NCBI RefSeq assembly: GCF_900185715.1
Contig: NZ_FYAS01000019.1
Coordinates: 226,169 to 290,168 of the forward strand
Direction of reading: 5' to 3'
DNA: 64,000 nt
Source: Allobosea sp. CS1GBMeth4
GTDB lineage: Bacteria; Pseudomonadota; Alphaproteobacteria; Rhizobiales; Beijerinckiaceae
Both the position numbers and the translations under genes were made by a program. Under the pieces are notes generated by a model. The model had not been told where the DNA came from. It worked only from the letters and a program-made list of their open reading frames with translations, and did no database searches. How positions within the stretch are numbered: the stretch's first letter is position 1; each line of letters starts with the position of its first letter. This document shows, piece by piece, positions 1 through 7,866 of this stretch.

Positions 1-874
1 GGTGTTCTCGAACATCCTCGGCGCGATCGCCAAGCCGGTGCTCGATTCCGGCGCCTTCCTGATCAGCCCGAACGCCGGACCGTCGACCATGGCGGGCAAG
101 GCCTGCCACCAGAACTTCTTCGTGACCTCGTACCAGAACGACCAGGTCCACGAGGTGCTGGGCAAATACGCGCAGGACCAGAACTACAAGAAGGCCTATA
201 TCATCGCGCCGAACTACCAGGCGGGTAAGGACTCGCTCGCCGGCTTCAAGCGCTACTTCAAGGGCGAGGTCATCGACGAGGTCTATGTCCCGCTGAACGC
301 GCTCGACTTCTCCGCCGAGCTCGCCAAGATCGCCTCGGCCAAGCCTGACGTCGTCTTCGCCTTCCTGCCCGGCGGTCTCGGCGTCAACTTCGTCAAGCAA
401 TGGTCGCAGGCGGGGCTCACCGGCAAGGTGCCCTTCCTCTCGGCCTTCACGGTCGACGAATCGACCCTGCCGGCGCAGCAGGACGCTGCGGTCGGCATGT
501 TCGGCGGCATGACTTGGGCCCCGAACATGGACAACCCGCAAACGAAGAAGTTCGTCGCGGCCTATGAGGCGGCCTACAAGATCGTGCCCGGCTCCTACGC
601 CCAGCAGGCCTATGACGCGGCGCAACTGATCGACTCCGCGGTCAAGGCCGCCGGCGGCACGGCCGACAAGGACAAGCTGCGCGCCGCGATCAAGAAGGCG
701 GACTTCACCTCGCTGCGCGGCAAGTTCAAGTTCAACACCAATGGCTACCCGATCCAGGACTTCTACCTGGTCAAGGTCGCCAAGCGGCCGGACGGCAAGT
801 TCCAGACCGAGATCGCCCAGAAGGTGTTCGCGGATTACGCCGACCCGCACGCGAAGGATTGCGCGCTGAAGTGA
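1..874 (+). CDS. Branched-chain amino acid-type ABC transporter substrate-binding protein (5' truncated)
   Basis: Periplasmic binding protein of the LivK/Peripla_BP_6 type, which delivers ligand to the LivHMGF-type complex encoded just downstream. The first visible codon is at base 2; the signal peptide and roughly the first 100 residues lie outside the window, since about 290 residues are present where the family usually has about 390. The visible part has the lobe pattern of the family: a segment around residues 60-75 (KKAYIIAPNYQAGKD), a PDVVFAFLPGG segment and a C-terminal YPIQDFYLVKV segment. The ligand cannot be read from sequence; such proteins bind branched-chain amino acids, amides, urea or aromatic acids. 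It ends 98 bases before the permease gene, with a palindromic repeat between them. Confidence 0.93.
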   Translation, partial: VFSNILGAIAKPVLDSGAFLISPNAGPSTMAGKACHQNFFVTSYQNDQVHEVLGKYAQDQNYKKAYIIAPNYQAGKDSLAGFKRYFKGEVIDEVYVPLNALDFSAELAKIASAKPDVVFAFLPGGLGVNFVKQWSQAGLTGKVPFLSAFTVDESTLPAQQDAAVGMFGGMTWAPNMDNPQTKKFVAAYEAAYKIVPGSYAQQAYDAAQLIDSAVKAAGGTADKDKLRAAIKKADFTSLRGKFKFNTNGYPIQDFYLVKVAKRPDGKFQTEIAQKVFADYADPHAKDCALK

Positions 875-881
875 CGCGAAG

Positions 882-959
882 CGTCATCCTCGGGCGGAGC
901 GCAGCTTCGACCCGAGGATCTCCTTCCAAGAGATGCTCGGGTCGAGCCCGCGCATGACG
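882..959. repeat. Intergenic palindromic repeat, family A copy 1
   Basis: Starts with CGTCAT and ends with ATGACG, with inner CTCGGG/CCGAG blocks that pair with each other. The same layout recurs near 9054, 29551, 42711, 47523 and 49706. It separates the binding-protein gene from the livH-like gene, so the transcript probably carries a folded hairpin here, which could set unequal expression of the binding protein and the permeases. That role is inference. Confidence 0.8.
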
Positions 960-972
960 GGATAGCTTTGCC

Positions 973-1899
973 ATGACCGCCAGCCTCCTCATCGTCCAGA
1001 TCCTGAACGGGCTGCAGCTCGGCATCCTGCTGTTCCTGGTGGCGGCAGGGCTGACGCTGGTCTTCGGCGTGATGGACTTCATCAACCTGGCGCACGGCGT
1101 GCAGTACATGCTCGGCGCCTATCTGGCGGTGACCTTCGTCGCGCTGACCGGCTCGTTCGTGCTCGGGCTGGTGCTGGCGCTGGCGGCGGCGCTGGCCATC
1201 GGCCTCGCGCTCGAATTCCTGGTCTTCCGCCATCTCTACGAGCGCGACCATCTCGACCAGGTCCTCGCGACCTTCGGGCTGATCCTGCTGCTCAACCAGA
1301 GCGTCAAGATGATCTGGGGCGCGGCTCCCCTCTCCGTCCCGGTGCCGGACTTTCTCAGCGGCAATGTCGCGCTGATGGACGGCATCCTCTATCCCGTCTA
1401 CCGCTTCGCGCTGATCGGCGCGGGGCTTGGCGTCGGCGCCCTGCTCTGGTTCATCGTCGAGAAGACGCGGACCGGCATGCTGCTCCGCGCCGGCGCCTCG
1501 AACGCGCCGATGGTCTCGGCGCTCGGCGTCGACATCCGCAAGCTGTTCATGATCGTCTTCGCCTTCGGCACCATGCTGGCCGGCTTCGCCGGCGCGATGG
1601 CGGCACCGATCCTCTCGGTCGAGCCCGGCATGGGCGACACGGTGCTGATCCTCGCCTTCGTCGTGATCGTCATCGGCGGAATCGGCTCGATCCGCGGCGC
1701 CTTCGTCGCGGCGCTCATCGTCGGCCTGGTCGATACGCTCGGCCGCTCCTTCATGAACGATCTGCTCCGGCTGTTCATGAGCGCCCCCTCGGCACGGGCG
1801 ACCGGCGCCGCCCTGTCCTCGATGCTGATCTATCTGCTGATGGCGGTGGTGCTGTTCCTCCGGCCCGAAGGCCTCCTGCCGGCGCGGGGGCGGACATGA
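973..1899 (+). CDS. Liv-type ABC transporter permease (LivH family)
   Basis: 308-residue inner-membrane permease of the LivH family. It is almost wholly hydrophobic, with about eight membrane segments starting at residue 10 and the Gly-rich stretch VVIVIGGIGSIRGAF near residue 235 typical of Liv permeases. It forms the transport channel with the LivM-like protein encoded next. The ATG at 973 follows directly on the palindromic repeat and has no strong ribosome binding site. The last four bases overlap the livM-like start, which indicates translational coupling. The transported ligand is not determined. Confidence 0.95.
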   Translation: MTASLLIVQILNGLQLGILLFLVAAGLTLVFGVMDFINLAHGVQYMLGAYLAVTFVALTGSFVLGLVLALAAALAIGLALEFLVFRHLYERDHLDQVLATFGLILLLNQSVKMIWGAAPLSVPVPDFLSGNVALMDGILYPVYRFALIGAGLGVGALLWFIVEKTRTGMLLRAGASNAPMVSALGVDIRKLFMIVFAFGTMLAGFAGAMAAPILSVEPGMGDTVLILAFVVIVIGGIGSIRGAFVAALIVGLVDTLGRSFMNDLLRLFMSAPSARATGAALSSMLIYLLMAVVLFLRPEGLLPARGRT

Positions 1900-2888
1900 G
1901 CGCCGCTGCCACGACGGCCGAGGTCACCAGCGTCGCGCCGCCGCCGGAGCGCGCCAAGGTCCTGCTCCCGGCCATCCTGTTCCTTCTGCTGGCGCTGGCG
2001 CCGCTCGCCGTCACGCTCGGCATGCCGGCCGGCTGGCTCGCCCTGCTGACGCGCGCGATGATCTTCGCCATCGCCGCGCTCTCGCTCGACCTGATCCTCG
2101 GCGTCGGCGGGCTCGTCTCCTTCGGCCACGCCGCCTTCATCGGGATCGGCGCTTACGTCACCGGCATCATGATCACCGAAGGCAGGAGCGAAGCGCTCGT
2201 GATCCTGCCGGCGATCCTGGCCGCCTGTGCGGTGTTCGGCGCCATCACCGGCGCGGTCTGCCTGCGCACGCGCGGCGTCGCCTTCATCATGATCACGCTC
2301 GCCTTCGGCCAGATGGTCTATTTCCTGGCGCAGGCGCTCTCGGCCTATGGCGGCGACGACGGGCTGACGCTCTACGAGACGAGCCGTTTTCTCGGCTTCG
2401 ATCCGTTCGCGAACCGCATCGCCTTCTTCTACACGGTGCTGGCGGCCCTCGCGGGCGCCTACCTCCTGATCCGCGGCCTCGTCGCCTCGCGCTTCGGCCG
2501 GGTGCTCCGGGCTGCGCGGGAGAACCCGACCCGCGTCAGCGTCACCGGCTTCGACGTCACCCGCGTGCGCCTCGTCGCCTATGTGATCAGCGGCATGCTG
2601 GCGGGCTTGTCCGGCTTCTTCCTCGCCAACCACACCGAGTTCGTCAGCCCGGCCTTCATGTCCTGGCAGCGTTCGGGCGAGCTGATCTTCATGGCGGTGC
2701 TCGGCGGCGTCGGCTCGCTGCACGGCGCGATCATCGGCGCCATCGCCTATCTGATCGCCGAGGACGCGCTCTCGCATCTGACCGAGCATTGGCGCGCCAT
2801 CTTCGGGCCGTTGATCGTCCTCTTCGTCCTGTTCACGCGCGGCGGCATCGTCGGGCTGCTGCGCAAGCTGGGCTCGCGCCATGGCTGA
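1896..2888 (+). CDS. Liv-type ABC transporter permease (LivM family)
   Basis: 330-residue second permease of the Liv complex. It has about nine or ten hydrophobic segments, a GVGGLVSFGHAAFIGIGAY block near residues 70-88 (the FGHAAF motif is characteristic of LivM) and a VLGGVGSLHGAIIGA block near residue 270. It starts inside the end of the livH-like gene (four-base ATGA overlap) and its 3' end overlaps the next gene by eight bases, so the genes form one operon. Family assignment is firm; substrate is unknown. Confidence 0.95.
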   Translation: MSAAATTAEVTSVAPPPERAKVLLPAILFLLLALAPLAVTLGMPAGWLALLTRAMIFAIAALSLDLILGVGGLVSFGHAAFIGIGAYVTGIMITEGRSEALVILPAILAACAVFGAITGAVCLRTRGVAFIMITLAFGQMVYFLAQALSAYGGDDGLTLYETSRFLGFDPFANRIAFFYTVLAALAGAYLLIRGLVASRFGRVLRAARENPTRVSVTGFDVTRVRLVAYVISGMLAGLSGFFLANHTEFVSPAFMSWQRSGELIFMAVLGGVGSLHGAIIGAIAYLIAEDALSHLTEHWRAIFGPLIVLFVLFTRGGIVGLLRKLGSRHG

Positions 2889-3630
2889 GCCGGTCCTCGC
2901 CCTCGACGGCGTGCGCAAATCCTTCGGCGCGCTGAAGGTGACCGACGGCGTCAGCCTCGCCGTCGCGCCGGGGGAGTTGCATGCGCTGATCGGCCCGAAC
3001 GGCGCCGGCAAGACCACGCTGGTCCACCAGATCTCCGGCATGCTCAGGCCGGATGCGGGCACGATCCGCTTCCGCGGCCAGGACGTCACCGCGCTCGATG
3101 CGCAGAGGCGCGCCCGCCACGGCCTGGCCCGGACTTTCCAGATCACCTCCACCATCGCCTCGCTCTCGGCGCTGGAGAATGTCGCGCTCGGGGTGCAGGC
3201 CAGGGCGGCCCACCCGCTCTCCTTCTTCCGCAATGCCGCCAGCGACGAGCGCCTCAACCGTCCCGCCCGCGCCGCGTTGGACGCCGTCGGCCTGTCGGAT
3301 CGCGCGCACATTCCCGCCGGCAGCCTGTCGCATGGCGAGAAGCGGGCGCTGGAGATCGCCATGGCGCTGGCGCTGGAGCCGGCGGCGATCCTGCTCGACG
3401 AGCCGCTCGCCGGCGTCGGCAAGGAGGAGGGCGAGCGGTTGATCGCGCTGCTGAGGAGCCTGAAGGGGCGCTACGCCATGCTGCTGGTCGAGCACGACAT
3501 GGAGGCGGTCTTCGCGCTGGCCGACACCGTCAGCGTGCTGGTCTATGGCCGCGTCATCGCCTCGGGCGATCCGGCGAGCGTCAGGGCCGATCCGGCCGTG
3601 CGCGAAGCCTATCTCGGCGAGGAGGGCTGA
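2881..3630 (+). CDS. Liv-type ABC transporter ATP-binding protein (LivG family)
   Basis: 249-residue ATPase that drives the Liv-type importer from the cytoplasmic face. The Walker A motif GPNGAGKTT is at residues 38-46. The signature helix reads LSHGEKRALEIAMAL rather than the usual LSGGQ, a common variant in LivG proteins. Walker B is ILLDEPLAGV and the switch His is in LLVEHDMEAV. It overlaps the livM-like gene by eight bases and the livF-like gene by one base (TGATG). Confidence 0.95.
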   Translation: MAEPVLALDGVRKSFGALKVTDGVSLAVAPGELHALIGPNGAGKTTLVHQISGMLRPDAGTIRFRGQDVTALDAQRRARHGLARTFQITSTIASLSALENVALGVQARAAHPLSFFRNAASDERLNRPARAALDAVGLSDRAHIPAGSLSHGEKRALEIAMALALEPAAILLDEPLAGVGKEEGERLIALLRSLKGRYAMLLVEHDMEAVFALADTVSVLVYGRVIASGDPASVRADPAVREAYLGEEG

Positions 3631-4328
3631 TGCTGACCGTCGAGAACCTCGATGCCGGCTATGGCGAAGCGCAGATCCTGTTCGGCGTCGATCTGTCGGT
3701 CGGCGCCGGCGAGGTCGTCACCCTGCTCGGCCGCAACGGCATGGGCAAGACCACGACCGTGCGGGCCATCATGGGGCTGATCCCGCCGCGCTCCGGGCGC
3801 GTCAGCTTCGGCGGCGTCGACCTCACCGGCAGCGCCCCGTTCCGGCTGGCGCAGGCCGGCATCGGGCTCGTGCCGGAGGGGCGGCAGATCTTCCCGACGC
3901 TCTCGGTCGAGGAGAACCTCGTCGCGACCGCGGCCAGCCGCTTCGGGCCGCCGCGCTGGACGCTGGAGCGCATCTACGCCTTCATGCCACGGCTCGCCGA
4001 GCGCAAGGCCAACCGCGGCAACCAGCTCTCCGGCGGCGAGCAGCAGATGCTGGCGATCGGCCGCGCCCTCATGACCAATCCCAAGCTGGTCATCCTCGAC
4101 GAGGCGACCGAGGGGCTGGCGCCGATCATCCGGCAGGAGATCTGGTCCTGCCTGTCGGCTCTGAAGGCCGAGGGCGAGTCGATCCTGGTCATCGACAAGA
4201 ACGTCGATGCGCTGGCGAGGATCGCCGACCGGCATGTCGTGCTGGAGAAGGGCCGGGTCGCCTGGCGCGGCACGAGCGACGAATTGCGCAGCGACAGCGC
4301 GGTCAAGGACCGCTTCCTGCATCTCTAG
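3630..4328 (+). CDS. Liv-type ABC transporter ATP-binding protein (LivF family)
   Basis: 232-residue second ATPase of the importer. Walker A is GRNGMGKTT at residues 34-42, the signature is LSGGEQQMLAIGRAL and Walker B is LVILDEATEGLAP. The LivF hallmark LVPEGRQIFPTLSVEENL is present in the middle. The ATG shares its first base with the stop of the livG-like gene. It is the last transporter gene of the operon; a cupin gene follows after 14 bases. Confidence 0.95.
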   Translation: MLTVENLDAGYGEAQILFGVDLSVGAGEVVTLLGRNGMGKTTTVRAIMGLIPPRSGRVSFGGVDLTGSAPFRLAQAGIGLVPEGRQIFPTLSVEENLVATAASRFGPPRWTLERIYAFMPRLAERKANRGNQLSGGEQQMLAIGRALMTNPKLVILDEATEGLAPIIRQEIWSCLSALKAEGESILVIDKNVDALARIADRHVVLEKGRVAWRGTSDELRSDSAVKDRFLHL

Positions 4329-4342
4329 GGAGGACACCGACG

Positions 4343-4801
4343 ATGAAGCCACTGACCGCCGGCGTGACCAGGGCCAATGAGGGGATCGATGCGATCTCCT
4401 GGAACATCCTCGGCCAGACCTATGTGCCGAAGACGCTGAGCGAATCGAGCTTCTCCTGGCACGCCACCTTCCCGCCCGGCACCTTCGTGCCGCCGCACAT
4501 CCATCCGACCCAGGACGAGTTCATCTACATGCTGGAGGGCCGGCTCGATCTGGTGCTCGACGGCCAGGAATCGCATGCCCTCCCCGGCGATCTGATCCGG
4601 CTGCCACGCAACGTTCCGCATGGTCTGTTCAACAAGAGCGACGCGCCGGTGAAGTGCCTGTTCTGGGTCTCGCCGACCGGCCGGCTCTACGACCTGTTCT
4701 GGGCGATCCACTCGATGACGGAACAGAATCCGGCCGAAGTCGTTGCGCTATCGGCGCGCTACGAAGTCGACTTCCTGCCGCCGCCGCCCGAAGGCGCTTG
4801 A
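4343..4801 (+). CDS. Cupin domain protein
   Basis: 152-residue single-domain cupin. The two cupin motifs are visible: PPHIHPTQDEFIYMLEGRL around residues 51-69 carries the metal-binding His, His and Glu, and PRNVPHGLFN around residue 95 carries the third His. Such proteins bind one divalent metal and act as small dioxygenases, isomerases or sensors. The ATG at 4343 has an AGGGAGGA ribosome binding site ten bases upstream. Placement 14 bases after the last Liv gene suggests co-transcription and a role on the imported compound or in sensing it. No specific reaction can be assigned. Confidence 0.88.
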   Translation: MKPLTAGVTRANEGIDAISWNILGQTYVPKTLSESSFSWHATFPPGTFVPPHIHPTQDEFIYMLEGRLDLVLDGQESHALPGDLIRLPRNVPHGLFNKSDAPVKCLFWVSPTGRLYDLFWAIHSMTEQNPAEVVALSARYEVDFLPPPPEGA

Positions 4802-4830
4802 ACGAAAGGCGGTTCGCGCGCCAGGGATGA

Positions 4831-4851
4831 AGCGGCCGGGCATCGGCCGCT
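4831..4851 (+). terminator. Hairpin at the end of the Liv-cupin operon
   Basis: An eight-base-pair GC stem (AGCGGCCG and CGGCCGCT) with a five-base loop lies 30 bases after the cupin stop. There is no U-run after it, so it is at best a weak or factor-assisted terminator or an end-protecting hairpin. Confidence 0.3.
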
Positions 4852-4895
4852 CGTTCGGCCCTTGGCAGGTTGAGGCATCCGCAGAGGAGGTTTCG

Positions 4896-5237
4896 ATGAA
4901 AACTGCCCTGTTCGCCTTCGCCGTTCCGCTGTTCGCAACCGCCGCCGAAGCCATGCCGCCGGCCGTACCGGCGCCGGCCGGCCTGCCGATCGAGCAGGTG
5001 CAGATGCAGTGCGACTATAATCGCTGCGTCGACGTGCGCACGGGCGTCTACACGCAGAGCACCTGTAACCGGCGCGGCTGCTTCCCGCTCGGTGGTCCGC
5101 GCGGCCAGCTCGGCCCCTATGGCGAGGATTATCGCTATGGCCGTGGTCGCCGCGGCTATTACGACGACGGCTATTATGGCGGCGGCTACTATCGCGGCCG
5201 GCGCCAGTATAGCGGCAGCCCCTATGGCGGCTGGTGA
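4896..5237 (+). CDS. Small secreted Cys/Gly/Tyr-rich protein, unknown function
   Basis: 113-residue protein with a Sec signal peptide (MKTALFAFAVPLFATAAEA, likely cleavage after AEA at residue 19). The mature part has a short Pro/Ala segment, then two C-x4-C pairs (C39/C44 and C57/C62), then a low-complexity tail rich in Gly, Tyr and Arg from about residue 68. The cysteine pairs suggest a small disulfide-bonded fold; the tail may bind other envelope components. The start is supported by AGAGGAGG about seven bases upstream of the ATG. I do not recognise a named family. It stands alone between the Liv-cupin operon and a PilZ gene. Confidence 0.75.
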   Translation: MKTALFAFAVPLFATAAEAMPPAVPAPAGLPIEQVQMQCDYNRCVDVRTGVYTQSTCNRRGCFPLGGPRGQLGPYGEDYRYGRGRRGYYDDGYYGGGYYRGRRQYSGSPYGGW

Positions 5238-5344
5238 CGGTCCGACGCCGGACAGCCGCGGTTAAGGATAAGCCGAACTTGCCGGTGAAGCCGGCGGCGA
5301 TCGGGCGCATGATCTCGGCTCGAGTCAGAACGAGGGCCAGGACC

Positions 5345-5719
5345 ATGCCCGCTCCCGTCACAGAACGCCGCCGCTCGGCCCGGACCCGAACCTTCATCGG
5401 CGGCAAGGTGATCTTCAACCAGCGTCAGTCGACCCTGGACTGCACAGTCAGGAACCTGTCTGACGATGGCGCTCTGCTGGTCTTCCCGGACAGCGTGACG
5501 CTGCCCGACCTGTTCGAGCTCTATTTTCCGCTGAAGCGCGAGAGCCGGATGGCGCGCAGCCGCTGGCGCGACGGCGACAGGATCGGGGTCGCCTTCGCCG
5601 CTCCGGCGAAGCAGGACGCCGAGCCGGTCCAGCTCGACCTGATGCGACGCCTGCGCCAGCTCGAGCAGGAGAACGCGGCGTTGAAGGCGCGCATCGTCGA
5701 ACTGACGGAAGGCGCCTGA
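5345..5719 (+). CDS. PilZ domain protein
   Basis: 124-residue protein matching a single PilZ domain. The N-terminal RRRSAR segment at residues 8-13 supplies the RxxxR part of the cyclic-di-GMP binding motif and NLSDDGALL near residue 40 corresponds to the D/N-x-S-x-x-G part. A C-terminal helix from about residue 95 (LDLMRRLRQLEQENAALKAR) is predicted as a short coiled coil. Expected role: cyclic-di-GMP-responsive adaptor in the cytoplasm. Start chosen at 5345 because CCAGGA precedes it; an in-frame ATG at 5309 would add 12 residues with a weaker site. Confidence 0.85.
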   Translation: MPAPVTERRRSARTRTFIGGKVIFNQRQSTLDCTVRNLSDDGALLVFPDSVTLPDLFELYFPLKRESRMARSRWRDGDRIGVAFAAPAKQDAEPVQLDLMRRLRQLEQENAALKARIVELTEGA

Positions 5720-5726
5720 CAGCGGC

Positions 5727-6968
5727 TCAGCGGCGTGCCAGCTGCTCCGCCGCGAACCCCGCCTTGCCGGCATAGGCCTTCACGATCTGCTCGCGCTTGC
5801 CGTAGGGCAGGACACGCTCGACATCGTCGAAGCCGTTCGGCGCGAGCGCCTCGACCGCGTCGATGACGCGCTCCGGCCCGCCGGCCCGGTTCATCGCGAC
5901 GATCTCGGCCGTCGCCGGCAGGCGCCGGGCCTCATAGGCCGCCAGCGCATGGCGCGGGTGCTCGGCCCGGACCAGGAGGTCGGCGAGGCAGCGCGCGTCG
6001 AGGATGGCCTGCGAGGCACCATTGGAGCCGACCGGATACATCGGGTGGGCGGCATCGCCGAGCAGCGTCACCCGGCCATGGCTCCAGCGCGGCAGCGGGT
6101 CGCGGTCGCACATCGGATATTCCCAGAAGGTGCCGCTCGCCTTGATCAGGGCGAGGATGTCCACTCCCGGAACAGTGAAGCGGCGGGCGAAGGGCAGGAC
6201 ATCCTCGAGCCGGCCGGCCTTGGACCAGGCCTCCTTCGGCGGCGGCTTCGACGGATCGCCCGTGCGGATGTTGACGACCCAGTTGGTCAGGCGCGTTCCG
6301 GGCTTGCGGCCCTCGGCGATCGGATAGAGCACCAGCTTTCCGGCCATGCCGCCCGCGATGATCATGCTCTCGCCGTCGAGGAAGGCCGGCCAATCACAGG
6401 CGCCGCGCCACATCTGGACACCGTTCCAGCGCGGTCCTCCCTGGTTCGGGAAGTAGTGCGCGCGCACCGTCGAATGGATGCCGTCGGCGCCGATCAGAAT
6501 GTCGGCGCGCGCCGTCTCGCCGGCCTCGCCCATTTTGGCATCGGCGAAATGCGCGGTGACGCCGCCTTCATCCTGCAGGAACCCCTGCAGGCGCCGGCCG
6601 GTGCGGATCGCATCCGGCCCGAGCCGTTCGGCCACCGCGTCGCGGATCACGCCCTGCAGCCGGCCGCGATGGATCGAGAATTGCGGCACCGGCGCGCCCG
6701 CATGCAGGCCTCGCGGCTCGCGCCAGACGGTCTGCCCGAACCGGTTCATGTAGATGAGCTCGTGCGTGCGGATCGCGACCGCGTCGAGCGCCGGCAGCAG
6801 GCCCAGCTCCGCCAGCTCGCGAATGGCGTGCGGCAGCGTGTTGATGCCCACGCCGACCTCGCGAATCTCGCTCGCCTGCTCGTAGACGGTCGCGGCGATG
6901 CCGCGTGCGTGCAGCATCAGGGCCAGTGACAGCCCCCCGATGCCGCCGCCGATGATGATGGCCTTCAT
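5727..6968 (-). CDS. PhzS-like FAD-dependent monooxygenase
   Basis: 413-residue class A flavoprotein monooxygenase. The FAD-binding GGGIGG motif is at residues 8-13, the second FAD motif LLGDAAHPMYPVGSNGASQ is near residue 300, and an ADILIGADGIHS segment near residue 158 is the DG motif. Several stretches (SEIREVGVGIN, YSIHRG-like FSIHRGRLQ, GRLEDVLPF) resemble Pseudomonas PhzS closely. No other phenazine genes are near, so the substrate is more likely some other aromatic or N-heterocyclic acid; this is inference. A palindromic operator candidate lies 22-41 bases upstream of the start, which suggests a dedicated repressor encoded elsewhere. Confidence 0.88.
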   Translation of the reverse strand: MKAIIIGGGIGGLSLALMLHARGIAATVYEQASEIREVGVGINTLPHAIRELAELGLLPALDAVAIRTHELIYMNRFGQTVWREPRGLHAGAPVPQFSIHRGRLQGVIRDAVAERLGPDAIRTGRRLQGFLQDEGGVTAHFADAKMGEAGETARADILIGADGIHSTVRAHYFPNQGGPRWNGVQMWRGACDWPAFLDGESMIIAGGMAGKLVLYPIAEGRKPGTRLTNWVVNIRTGDPSKPPPKEAWSKAGRLEDVLPFARRFTVPGVDILALIKASGTFWEYPMCDRDPLPRWSHGRVTLLGDAAHPMYPVGSNGASQAILDARCLADLLVRAEHPRHALAAYEARRLPATAEIVAMNRAGGPERVIDAVEALAPNGFDDVERVLPYGKREQIVKAYAGKAGFAAEQLARR

Positions 6969-6989
6969 GCTGCGATCCGCTCCCCTGAA

Positions 6990-7009
6990 TTATTTCAAGC
7001 TTCAAATAA
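6990..7009. promoter_or_regulatory. MarR-like palindromic operator candidate
   Basis: A 20-base palindrome, TTATTTCAAGCTTCAAATAA, symmetric except for one position in each arm. It sits just upstream of the monooxygenase start on the minus strand, in AT-rich sequence that contrasts with its surroundings. The core resembles operators of MarR-family regulators of aromatic catabolism. No regulator gene is adjacent. Confidence 0.5.
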
Positions 7010-7250
7010 CTGCGGGCGCCTTGTCAATCGCTCCACAAAGCTGGTGAAAACCGCCGTATTTTCGCGGCTTTTGACAGGAAGGAAGCCGATTGCTGTGCGT
7101 ATGTACGGCCGATGCCGTCGTGTTCCGGCGGCAGGCATGCCAAATGGCGGGTTCGTGCGCGATTGCGCGTCGATTCGCCGCGACGTGCCGGAGCCTTTCG
7201 GGGCTCGGCACGACGTCAACTCAAACAATGATTGGTCTCAGGAGGTTTTC

Positions 7251-7523
7251 ATGACCAAGAACGAACTGATCGCCGCGATCGCGGACGAGACGGGCAAGAC
7301 CAAGGCTGATGTCTCGGCCATCCTCGGCTCGCTCGCCGGCGTCGTCGCCAAGACGCTGAAGTCCGGCGGCGACGTCACCCTCGGCGGCATCGGCAAGCTG
7401 GCCGCGGCCAAGCGCGAGGCGCGCGAGGCCCGCAACCCGTCGACCGGCGCGACGATCAAGGTTCCGGCCAAGACGGTCGTGAAGTTCAAGGTCACCAAGG
7501 ATCTGGCCGACGCCGTCGCCTGA
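7251..7523 (+). CDS. HU family DNA-binding protein
   Basis: 90-residue histone-like protein of normal HU length. The N-terminal MTKNELIAAIADETGKTKAD helices, the GGIGKL turn near residue 46 and the DNA-inserting arm RNPSTGATIKVPAK around residues 61-74, with its conserved proline, are all present. It binds and bends DNA as a dimer and helps organise the nucleoid. The ATG at 7251 has a strong AGGAGG site six bases upstream. It is monocistronic and divergent from the monooxygenase gene. Confidence 0.96.
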   Translation: MTKNELIAAIADETGKTKADVSAILGSLAGVVAKTLKSGGDVTLGGIGKLAAAKREAREARNPSTGATIKVPAKTVVKFKVTKDLADAVA

Positions 7524-7866
7524 ACCTCGTCGGACAGCGGCGGCCCAGCAGGGCCGGCCCCGGCCGGGTCGTCTCCATTCGATCCGGCTTTCCTATAAGG
7601 ATGCGGATCGTTCGGCCGGCCAGCTTGCAGTGCAAGCTGGCTGGAACGGACTCGCGCCGCCGCTGCTTGACCTCGGGGCGCTGCTAGTGGTCTGCTTCCG
7701 ATACTCGCATCGCCTGTCACGGAGCGGCGGCGCGAATGTCGGGATCGACAAGACCACTGGCAACTCCCTGATCATCTGGTGGAACTTATGAGTTTGACAT
7801 TTGCTCTCAGCCTGACGCGAGGCCGGAGGCAAATGTCGAATTCGTTCCGCTAGTCGCAAGAGCGCG
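7524..7866. other. Intergenic region between HU and the VWA gene
   Basis: No convincing gene is seen. It holds a GC hairpin without a U-run at 7541-7556, an 11-base-pair palindrome with a one-base centre at 7619-7641 (GCCAGCTTGCA arm), and a wider hairpin at 7796-7837 listed separately. A promoter for the VWA gene should lie here but no clear -35/-10 pair was found. Confidence 0.6.
7796..7837. repeat. Inverted repeat upstream of the VWA gene
   Basis: Nine-base arms GACATTTGC and GCAAATGTC are separated by 24 bases and end 29 bases before the ATG of the VWA gene. It could be an operator, a 5' leader hairpin or part of a dispersed repeat; the sequence alone does not decide. Confidence 0.5.

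Noticed and set aside
5727..6968. Naming the monooxygenase phzS
   Set aside because: Sequence similarity is strong in blocks, but no phenazine biosynthesis gene is in the window, so only the family was stated.
7071..7105. A sigma-70 promoter for the HU gene using TTGACA at 7071
   Set aside because: The nearest -10-like hexamer (TATGTA at 7100) leaves a 23-base spacer, too long for a confident call.
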